A stretch of DNA of 28,118 bases from Anaerolineae bacterium (lineage in GTDB: Bacteria; Chloroflexota; Anaerolineae; JACIWP01): NCBI GenBank assembly GCA_014360855.1, contig JACIWP010000003.1, forward strand, positions 1 to 28,118. Direction: 5' to 3'. Shown here piece by piece: positions 15,225-21,287 of the stretch; the stretch's first letter is position 1, and the number at the start of each line of letters is the position of its first letter. The position numbers and the translations under genes were made by a program. The notes below the pieces were generated by a model, which was not told where the DNA came from, searched no databases, and worked only from the letters and a program-made list of their open reading frames with translations.

Positions 15225-15236
15225 CCTCGCTCCCGT

Positions 15237-15590
15237 TCATTTCGGCGAGCGGAGCACCAAGGGCAGGAATACCTTCTTAGGGCGGTATTGTTGATCCGGA
15301 TGCTCGGATGAGCGCAGGGTGTACTGCCCCCCTCCGCCCGCCCTACCGCGCAGGAGGATGCCCAGGTTTTCTTCTGGATGGGCCAGCCACTTGCGGACCA
15401 GCTCAGTGACATCCACGCGGACCACGTCCCTTCCGGCTGATTCAACGTCAGCACGCCGGCCTACCCCAGGGGCCGGATTCACCACCTCCGTTACCCATGC
15501 CCTGCTGACAGCCGTAAAGATTTCGGAGCCCGCGGCCGGCGGGGGATCCGATGCAGGAGGGTATTGGAAAAGCCATGCAACTCGATACAT
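15237..15590 (-). pseudogene. Truncated DNRLRE-domain fragment ending in FLPLVLRSPK
   Basis: 117 codons from an ATG at 15590. The last half (VRVDVTELVRKW, then ENLGILLRG and a final RPKKVFLPLVLR) matches the end of the DNRLRE modules in the 6844-8868 protein, which has IPLTALVRKW, NYGILLRAE and RPKLTITY. The N-terminal half of the module and a signal peptide are missing. A second frame starting 22 bases upstream begins MELRIQHD, like an internal DNRLRE strand, which suggests a frameshift or internal deletion. The fragment keeps a good promoter. I read it as a decayed surface-protein gene. A short functional protein cannot be excluded. Confidence 0.55.
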
Positions 15591-15617
15591 CGTGCTGGAT
15601 CCGCAGTTCCATCACAG

Positions 15618-15646
15618 ATTATAATCTCGCCTGGTCGGACATGCAA
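15618..15646 (-). promoter_or_regulatory. Promoter reading toward the DNRLRE fragment and PolDom gene
   Basis: On the minus strand, TTGCAT (15641-15646), a 17-base spacer and a perfect TATAAT (15618-15623). It lies back-to-back with the riboswitch promoter, with 17 bases between the two -35 boxes. Confidence 0.65.
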
Positions 15647-15663
15647 CACGGTCAATCCCTTGT

Positions 15664-15692
15664 TTGACAACCTCCTCAAGCTGTGCTATAAA
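15664..15692 (+). promoter_or_regulatory. Strong promoter of the cobalamin-uptake operon
   Basis: A perfect TTGACA (15664-15669), a 17-base spacer and TATAAA (15687-15692) with an extended -10 TG (15684-15685). Transcription should start near 15699-15700, just before the riboswitch. This leaves a leader of about 330 bases ahead of the first start codon. Confidence 0.85.
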
Positions 15693-15715
15693 ATCGGCAA
15701 CAATCGCATATTCCT

Positions 15716-15839
15716 GGGCAGAGACAGGCTCCCGGAACGGCCCGGGGCCGTCGGGGGAAGTCCGGTGAGAGGCCGGCGCTGTCCCGCAACTGTATTCCAG
15801 CCACCCTGAGCTGGAGAGCCAGATTACCCGGCTCTGCCC
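15716..15839 (+). promoter_or_regulatory. Cobalamin (adenosylcobalamin-class) riboswitch
   Basis: The conserved core is present: GGAAGTCCGGTGAGAGGC, then GGCGCTGTCCCGCAACTGT (together 15755-15794), and the 3' B12-box-like GAGCCAGATTACCCGGCTC (15815-15833). The outer P1 helix pairs GGGCAGAG (15716-15723) with CTCTGCCC (15832-15839). B12 riboswitches normally switch off uptake or synthesis genes when cobalamin is plentiful. This one sits directly behind a consensus promoter and ahead of an uncoupled terminator, and so controls the operon starting at 16027. The exact sub-class cannot be decided by eye. Confidence 0.93.
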
Positions 15840-15860
15840 TCGCTCCGAACACCTTCGAGG

Positions 15861-15944
15861 AAAGGGGGTAGGAGCAGCAACGGTGTATACCAGTTGGTGC
15901 TCAGCGGCCCCTTGTTCTGCTCGGACAAGGGGCCGAATCATTCG
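15861..15944 (+). promoter_or_regulatory. Expression platform hairpins with competing pairings
   Basis: After the aptamer come hairpin A (15872-15902, GAGCAGCAAC paired with GTTGGTGCTC, one mismatch, tip GGT/ACC) and hairpin B (GGCCCCTTGT 15906-15915 with ACAAGGGGCC 15925-15934, perfect 10 bp). A small CGAAT/ATTCG hairpin follows (15934-15944). AAGGGG at 15862-15867 can instead pair with CCCCTT 15908-15913. GGGGCC at 15929-15934 can pair with GGCCCC 15965-15970, the 5' arm of the terminator. These alternatives form a plausible antiterminator cascade. Part of this region may also serve as the P13 kissing partner. Confidence 0.6.
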
Positions 15945-15963
15945 GCACCTCGTCAAGCACGAG

Positions 15964-16002
15964 AGGCCCCACGTCTTCGAAGGCGGGGGGTCTTGTTTTT
16001 TT
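15964..16002 (+). terminator. Intrinsic terminator of the riboswitch leader
   Basis: Two stacked stems: AGGCCCC (15964-15970) with GGGGTCT (15987-15993), and CGTCT (15972-15976) with AGGCG (15981-15985), around a TCGA loop. They are followed by TG and seven Ts (15996-16002). It lies between the riboswitch and the first start codon, which is the layout of a transcriptional off-switch. Confidence 0.88.
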
Positions 16003-16026
16003 CCATCCCGGCCGAGGTACGATGCC

Positions 16027-18183
16027 ATGAGACCGTGTCGTCCAACTGCATACATACTGCTCGCCCTGTTCATCGCCGTCAGCATGTTCCTGCCGGCCGC
16101 CGGCACGCTCCTCGCCGCCGGCCCATCCGACGCCGAACAGGCCCTTGTCCAGGCCCGGCTGACCGGAGCGGACCTCGCCCTGAACTGGCTGGCCGGCCAG
16201 CAGAACGCTGACGGAGGCTTCGGCCCCGCCGGCACGTCCGACTGGCTCTCCACGACAACCGCCCTGCAGGCGTTCCTGGCCCGCGGGCGCGACGCCAGCC
16301 TCCTGCGCACGCCGGCCGGCTTCTCGCCGGCCGACTACCTGGCCGCCCAGGCGCCTGCCCTGCCGGCCGATCCCTTCGCCTATGCCCACTACATCCTGGC
16401 CAGCGTCGCGCTCGGCGAGGACCCGCGGGCGTTTGCCGGCCAGAACTGGGTCACGCGCCTGACCTCTGCCATGCTCTCCAGCGGCCAGTTCCCCAGCTAC
16501 CTGGCGCCGGCGGTCGAGGCCCAATATACCGCCATCCTCGCCCTGCGGGCCGCCTATCAGCCTGTGCCGGCCGCCGCGGCTAATTGGTTGAAGGGCGCCG
16601 TGCGGTCCGACGGTGGCTGGGGAAGCACGCCGTCCGATGCGAGCAGTCCCTATTACACCGGCCTGGCACTGCATGCGCTGATCCTGGCCGGCGAGCCGGC
16701 GTCATCCACCGTCATCCAGCAGGGGGTGAACTACCTGCGCACGCATCAGAACGCCGACAAGGGCTTTGCGATGGCCTATCCGGGTCCCTCTGACCCGCGC
16801 GCCACTGCCGCGGCCATCCTCGGCCTGACCGCCGCCGGCCAGCCGCTCTATGCCTCCCCGTGGAGCTCCGCCGGCCAGTCGCCCTTCAGCGCCCTGCTCG
16901 ACATGCAGGCCGGCGACGGCGCCTTCATGAATCCCGGCGCCCAAGCCGATATCTCCGCCACAGCCGCCGGCGTGCGCGGTCTGCTGGGCAAGCCGGCGGT
17001 GCCCCGTCACGCGCGGCTCGCCGCCGTGCGCGCCGTCGAATGGCTCCATACCCAGCAGGCGGCGGACGGCGGCTTCGGCGCCGCCAACTCCACCGCCAGC
17101 GCCGTCTACGTCATCGCCCGCGCCGGCCAGGACCCCGACAGCGCGGCCTGGAGCCGCGGCGGCACCAGCGCCCTACGCGCCCTGGAATTGGCCCTGCCCT
17201 CGTACGTACAGGGCGCCGGCAACCGCGTGGCGGAGGCCGGCAAGGCCGCCATGGCCGCCGTCGAGGCCGGCCGCTCCGCCCGCTCCTTCGGCGGGTTTGA
17301 CCTGGTGCACATCATCCGGGGCTACTACAACCCGCTCAGCGGCCGCTACTACCAGACCTGGCTGTACCGTCACAATCTCGCGGTGTTGGGGCTGGTGGCC
17401 GCCGGCGACCCCGTGCCGGACGGCGCCCGCCAGACGCTGGTGCAGGACCAGCATGCCACCGGCGGCTGGGGCTGGGCCTTCGGCTCGGGGAATCCCGATG
17501 TGGACTCCACCGGCTTCACCATGTATACCCTCGTCGCCGTGGGAGAGCCGGCCGACAGCACGGCCCTGGCGCGCGCCGCGGCCTATCTGCGCGATATCCA
17601 GTTCTCCGATGGCTCATTCCCGGCCATCGCGGCCAACACCGCCGGCAACTCCAACTCCACCGCGCTGGCCCTGCAGGGCCTGATTGCCGCCGGCGTGGAT
17701 CCCTGGCAGGCGCCGTACGCGCGGCTGAACGCCGCCGGCGCTATCATCACCCCGCTCGACGCCCTGCTAGCCTTCCAGGAAGACAGCGGCGCCTTCGTGT
17801 ACATGTTCTCCCTGCCCGAGAGCCGCATGTTGGCCGTCTTCGATGCGGTGCCGGCGCTCATGCTCGCCGCGCCGCCGGCGCCCATCCAGCTCGGGCAGGC
17901 CCAGCTCCGCCAGACCGCCGGCGGCCCCCTGCTGATCATCCCCTTCGAGGGGGATGGCAATGCCAACAGCGCGGTGAGCGTGCGGGTGCGGCATGGCGCC
18001 GGCGGCTGGTCCGATCCCCTGCCGGTAACCCGCACGGCGGTGAATTTCACCGTCCGCCTGCCCGCCGGCCAGGAAATGGAGATAGAAATCACGGCGTCAG
18101 ACCCGGACGGTGCCAATGGCTTCACCAGCCAGACCCTGCGGTATCAGCCGGTGCAACTGCCCCTGATACTGCGGGCTCATTGA
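16027..18183 (+). CDS. Secreted alpha/alpha-barrel protein, transcobalamin alpha-domain-like
   Basis: 718 residues. The start at 16027 lies after the terminator with GAGG nine bases upstream. An in-frame extension back to 15883 would run through the terminator and is rejected. Residues 1-32 are a signal peptide. From about residue 50 to 610 there are roughly eight prenyltransferase/squalene-cyclase-type repeats of the form WLxxQQxxDGGFG followed by a TALALxAL helix and AAG. That fold is shared by terpene cyclases and by the alpha-domain of transcobalamin and intrinsic factor. The cyclase DxDD motif is absent (nearest is DVDS), so an enzyme is unlikely. Residues about 615-715 are a beta-sandwich-like domain, and the chain ends QLPLILRAH. 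With a B12 riboswitch upstream and an ECF transporter downstream, a cobalamin-binding role is inferred. Confidence 0.85.
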   Translation: MRPCRPTAYILLALFIAVSMFLPAAGTLLAAGPSDAEQALVQARLTGADLALNWLAGQQNADGGFGPAGTSDWLSTTTALQAFLARGRDASLLRTPAGFSPADYLAAQAPALPADPFAYAHYILASVALGEDPRAFAGQNWVTRLTSAMLSSGQFPSYLAPAVEAQYTAILALRAAYQPVPAAAANWLKGAVRSDGGWGSTPSDASSPYYTGLALHALILAGEPASSTVIQQGVNYLRTHQNADKGFAMAYPGPSDPRATAAAILGLTAAGQPLYASPWSSAGQSPFSALLDMQAGDGAFMNPGAQADISATAAGVRGLLGKPAVPRHARLAAVRAVEWLHTQQAADGGFGAANSTASAVYVIARAGQDPDSAAWSRGGTSALRALELALPSYVQGAGNRVAEAGKAAMAAVEAGRSARSFGGFDLVHIIRGYYNPLSGRYYQTWLYRHNLAVLGLVAAGDPVPDGARQTLVQDQHATGGWGWAFGSGNPDVDSTGFTMYTLVAVGEPADSTALARAAAYLRDIQFSDGSFPAIAANTAGNSNSTALALQGLIAAGVDPWQAPYARLNAAGAIITPLDALLAFQEDSGAFVYMFSLPESRMLAVFDAVPALMLAAPPAPIQLGQAQLRQTAGGPLLIIPFEGDGNANSAVSVRVRHGAGGWSDPLPVTRTAVNFTVRLPAGQEMEIEITASDPDGANGFTSQTLRYQPVQLPLILRAH

Positions 18184-18285
18184 TTGTTATATCAGGGTTG
18201 TATGCTTTGCGCCTGGATGCCGGCCGGCAACGTAATGGGCGCCAAGGCAGGAATATCATCTTGACAATGAAGGGAGAAGGGCACG

Positions 18286-18858
18286 ATGAAAAGACAGGTC
18301 TTGCGAATGGCGGCGGTTCTCCTGCTGGCGGTACTGCTGGGCAGTCTGTTGATCGGCACGGCGGTAGCCCAGGGCAGTACCAAGCGCGTGGGGCTTGTGG
18401 TGCGCTTCGGTGACGGCACCCAGCATCTCGAAGTAGTGACGGTGCCGGCCAGCGCCACAGTGCTCGACGTCCTGAACGCTTCGGCGCTGGACGTCGAGAC
18501 CAAGGATTACGGCGGCGGCTTTGTGGCCCTCTGCCGCATCAACGCCTTCGGCTGTCCGGCGGATGACTGCTTCTGCCAGGCGGAATCCTGGGCCTTCTGG
18601 CTCCTGAATGCCAGCGGCACCGATTGGGACATGGCCCCCACCGGCATCGCGGCCTACACGCCGGCCGACCGGGAGGTGATCGGCTTCTCCTGGACCGGCT
18701 GGGACGAGAACTGGAACCCGCTGGTCAAGCCGCCGGTATACACCTTTGAACAGCTCGAGCCGCCGGCGGAAATCCCGGAGCCGGCGACCCTGGCCTTGCT
18801 GGGAAGCGGTCTGCTGGCCCTGGGGGGCTATGTCGGACTGCGCCGGCGGGCGCGCTGA
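18286..18858 (+). CDS. Secreted DUF4430-like (transcobalamin beta-domain-like) protein with PEP-CTERM tail
   Basis: 190 residues. GGGAGAAGGG precedes the ATG. Residues 1-29 are a signal peptide (cleavage near AVAQG). Residues 35-140 resemble the C-terminal beta-domain of transcobalamin and intrinsic factor: VPASATVLDVLN (53-64), SWAFWLLN (101-108) and GIAAYTPADREVI (120-132). From memory these correspond to human transcobalamin VPVGSTVLDVL, FWQLL and GIADYRPKDGE. A Cys motif C83-x6-C90-x4-C95-F-C97-Q is not in the human proteins as I recall them. The end is PEP (164-166), a hydrophobic helix and GLRRRAR, a PEP-CTERM sorting signal, so exosortase-type processing is expected. No exosortase is in the window. 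It lies 102 bases after the barrel gene. Confidence 0.85.
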   Translation: MKRQVLRMAAVLLLAVLLGSLLIGTAVAQGSTKRVGLVVRFGDGTQHLEVVTVPASATVLDVLNASALDVETKDYGGGFVALCRINAFGCPADDCFCQAESWAFWLLNASGTDWDMAPTGIAAYTPADREVIGFSWTGWDENWNPLVKPPVYTFEQLEPPAEIPEPATLALLGSGLLALGGYVGLRRRAR

Positions 18859-18873
18859 GAATCGCCTGCTCGC

Positions 18874-18906
18874 GGCCTGGGGGCGTTCGGCCTCTGCCCC
18901 CAGGCC
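18874..18906 (+). promoter_or_regulatory. Perfect 11-bp intercistronic hairpin
   Basis: GGCCTGGGGGC (18874-18884), an 11-base loop and GCCCCCAGGCC (18896-18906) lie in the 73-base gap between the two beta-domain genes. No T-run follows. It may stabilise the upstream mRNA or act as a partial terminator, so that the second protein and transporter are made at a different level. Confidence 0.55.
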
Positions 18907-18931
18907 GGCATGACACAAGATGGGGGGATTC

Positions 18932-20194
18932 ATGCACAGACAAACGCCTGGTTGGGGAAATCATAGACGGCGGATTTGGGGCCTTCTGCTGACATGTCTG
19001 CTGACGCTCAGCGCCGTATTCGCCGGCGCCCAGCCCGCGCAGGCGAACGGCCCGAACCGCGCCGGCCTGGTAGTGCGCTTCGGCAACGGCTCTGTCTGGA
19101 GCGGATGCATCACCTTCTCCGAACCCCAAATCACCGGCCTGGAGCTCCTGCGCCGCTCCGGCCTGAGCCTCATTATTGAGGAAGGCGGTATGTACGGCGG
19201 CGCGGTCTGCAAGATCGGCTCCGACGGCTGTGATTTCCCCTACACAAGCTGTTTCTGTCAGTGCGAGGGCGCGGACTGCCTGTACTGGGCCTATTACCAC
19301 TGGCAAAACGGCGCTTGGCAGTATTCCAATGTCGGCGCCGGCAACTACTGGGTGCGCCCCGGCGACGTGGAAGGATGGGCCTGGGGCTCGGGCACCTACG
19401 GCGTGAACGGCGCCCTGCCGCCGGCAGTGACCTTTGACCAGGTCTGCCCCCCGCCGGCGACGAATACCCCGACGCCGCTTCCAACGGCCACCTGGACGCC
19501 GACGCCGCTGTCCACTTCCACACCGACCCGCGCCCCCACCCCAACACCCGGGCCGGCCAGCATCGAGTTCTGGGCGGACCGCACGGAGATACCCGCCGGC
19601 CAATGCCTGAACCTGGGCTGGCGTGTGCGCAATGTGCAAGCGGTGTACCTTAATGACCAGGGCGTCATCGGTGAAGAGATCCGCCAGGTCTGCCCGGTGA
19701 GCGATACCACTTACGTCCTGCGGGTAGTCACGTTCGAAGGCGAGGAGTTCCGCCGCATTGACGTGCGCGTCCTGCCGGCGACCGCCACGCCATCCGCCAC
19801 CGCGACCCCGACGAGCGGCGCTAGCCAGTTCCCCACCATGCCGCCAGTCACAGCCACCGAGCCAACGCTGACGCCCACCGGCACGCCAACACCCCCAGCG
19901 CCGACATCCACCGCCACGCACACGCCGGCCGCGCTGGCCATGGTCGGTTCGCTTCCGCCCACCACGCCGCCACCGCCGGCCGCGGCAGTGCCCCAGCCGA
20001 CCCCACCGGCGCCCCACACCCCCAGGGTATGGGCGCGCGCCGGCGAAGCGCCGGCACCGCGCGGCGCGACACCCCCCACCGCTTCGCCGGCCGAGGCGCC
20101 TGGCCCGCACTGGGGCGAGTATGGGGTGTTTGCCGGCGTGGCGTCCCTCCTGGCCGCACTGGCGGCCTGGGCCATCCGCCGGCAGAGCGCGTGA
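18932..20194 (+). CDS. Membrane-anchored DUF4430-like protein with Thr/Pro stalk and Ig-like domain
   Basis: 420 residues from the ATG at 18932, which has GGGGGG four bases upstream; an ATG at 18920 has no ribosome site. Residues 1-39 are a signal peptide. Residues 44-155 form a second beta-domain of the kind in the previous gene, with ITGLELLRRSGL, CLYWAYYHWQNGAW and GDVEGWAWG. The Cys motif is C93-x6-C100-x6-C107-F-C109-Q-C111, plus C116. A TPTP linker (175-208) is followed by an Ig-like domain (about 209-281) with two cysteines (C225, C254), then a long Thr/Pro stalk to about 390. A single transmembrane helix (397-413) and RRQSA end it. The layout fits a surface receptor tethered to the membrane beside the transporter encoded 7 bases downstream. 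Confidence 0.85.
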   Translation: MHRQTPGWGNHRRRIWGLLLTCLLTLSAVFAGAQPAQANGPNRAGLVVRFGNGSVWSGCITFSEPQITGLELLRRSGLSLIIEEGGMYGGAVCKIGSDGCDFPYTSCFCQCEGADCLYWAYYHWQNGAWQYSNVGAGNYWVRPGDVEGWAWGSGTYGVNGALPPAVTFDQVCPPPATNTPTPLPTATWTPTPLSTSTPTRAPTPTPGPASIEFWADRTEIPAGQCLNLGWRVRNVQAVYLNDQGVIGEEIRQVCPVSDTTYVLRVVTFEGEEFRRIDVRVLPATATPSATATPTSGASQFPTMPPVTATEPTLTPTGTPTPPAPTSTATHTPAALAMVGSLPPTTPPPPAAAVPQPTPPAPHTPRVWARAGEAPAPRGATPPTASPAEAPGPHWGEYGVFAGVASLLAALAAWAIRRQSA

Positions 20195-20201
20195 GGTGCG
20201 C

Positions 20202-21287
20202 ATGCGTCAGGATTACCATCCGCTGGCCTGGCTGGCCTGGGCGACTGCCGCGGCTGTTGTCGCGCTGATGACCCTCAACCCGCTGTACCTGACCCTGCTG
20301 GGGCTGGCCGTGCTGGCCAGCTATCGGGTCATCAGCCTGCGCTCGCCCACTGCGCGGCAGTGGGGCGCCTTCCTGAAGGCCGGCCTCCTGATCTGGGCCA
20401 TCACCATCCCCTTCAACGCCTTAATGTCCCATTATGGGCGCTATGTGCTGTTCCGCCTGCCGGCCGACTGGCCCCTGATTGGCGGCGCCATCACGCTGGA
20501 GGCCGTCGCCTATGGGTTCGCCCGCGGGCTGAGCCTGGTCCTGCTGTTGATGATATTCGCCACATTCAACTCCGCAGTGGATACCGCCAGGCTCCTGCGG
20601 CGCATGCCGGCCTTCCTGTACCTGGCCGGCATGATCACCTCCATCGCCCTGGCCTTTGTCCCCCAGATGATCAGCGCCCTGCAAGAAATCCGCGAGGCCC
20701 AGCGCGTGCGCGGCCACCGCTTCCGCACCATCCGCGACCTCCTGCCGCTCATCATGCCCCTGCTGACCACCGGCCTGGAGCGCGCCATGCAGCTCGCGGA
20801 GTCCATGGAAGCGCGCGGTTTTGGCGGCTCCGCCGCCTCCATCAGCCGCCTGCTGGATCACACCCTGAAGGGGATGACGCTGGCCGGCTTATTGGCAGTG
20901 CTGGCCGGCCTGTTCGCCCGCAGTTACTGGTCCCGGCAGGCCTGGATCGGGATCCTGCTCACCGCCGGCGGCCTCCTGCTCATGGCCGCGGCCTTCTGGG
21001 TGCAGGGCCGGCGGGTGCGGCGCACCCGCTACCGCCATGATTTGTGGCTGTCGCGCGATACGCTCATGGTGGCGAGCAGTGTCGCGGCCGCGGCCGGCGT
21101 CCTGATCGCCCGGGCGCTGAACCGCGCCGCGCTGTTCTATTACCCTTACCCGCCCTACTCCGTCTGGCCGACGTTCGACTGGCGCCTGGGCCTGCTGTAT
21201 GCGCTGTTCATGGCGCCGGCGTGGCTCCTCCCATCGGCCCGCACTGCCCAGCCAGACCAATATCCTCTTCCGAGGGAACCGCTGTGA
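20202..21287 (+). CDS. ecfT: ECF transporter T component (EcfT/CbiQ family)
   Basis: 361 residues. GAGGTG overlapping the previous stop serves as ribosome site for the ATG at 20202. In ECF importers this subunit couples the ATPases to the substrate-binding S component. Hydrophobic segments fill the first 155 residues. Two coupling motifs typical of the family follow: AQRVRGHRF (166-174) and MEARGFGG (202-209). After these there are further membrane segments up to about residue 350, so the protein is around 100 residues longer than usual EcfT proteins. Its TGA overlaps the GTG start of the ATPase gene. Cobalt- and nickel-type CbiQ/NikQ are relatives, but the riboswitch and neighbours favour cobalamin. 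Confidence 0.88.
   Translation: MRQDYHPLAWLAWATAAAVVALMTLNPLYLTLLGLAVLASYRVISLRSPTARQWGAFLKAGLLIWAITIPFNALMSHYGRYVLFRLPADWPLIGGAITLEAVAYGFARGLSLVLLLMIFATFNSAVDTARLLRRMPAFLYLAGMITSIALAFVPQMISALQEIREAQRVRGHRFRTIRDLLPLIMPLLTTGLERAMQLAESMEARGFGGSAASISRLLDHTLKGMTLAGLLAVLAGLFARSYWSRQAWIGILLTAGGLLLMAAAFWVQGRRVRRTRYRHDLWLSRDTLMVASSVAAAAGVLIARALNRAALFYYPYPPYSVWPTFDWRLGLLYALFMAPAWLLPSARTAQPDQYPLPREPL

Noticed and set aside
15883..16026. N-terminal extension of the barrel protein
   Set aside because: It would translate hairpins and the terminator of the riboswitch leader; the signal peptide begins at the ATG at 16027.
16027..18183. Squalene-hopene or terpene cyclase identity for the barrel protein
   Set aside because: The repeats match the fold, but the protein is secreted, lacks DxDD and sits behind a B12 riboswitch with uptake genes.
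18725..20203. Minus-strand open frame of about 490 codons opposite the second beta-domain gene
   Set aside because: Gly/Arg/Ala-rich shadow of a Thr/Pro-rich coding region, without start signal or domain.
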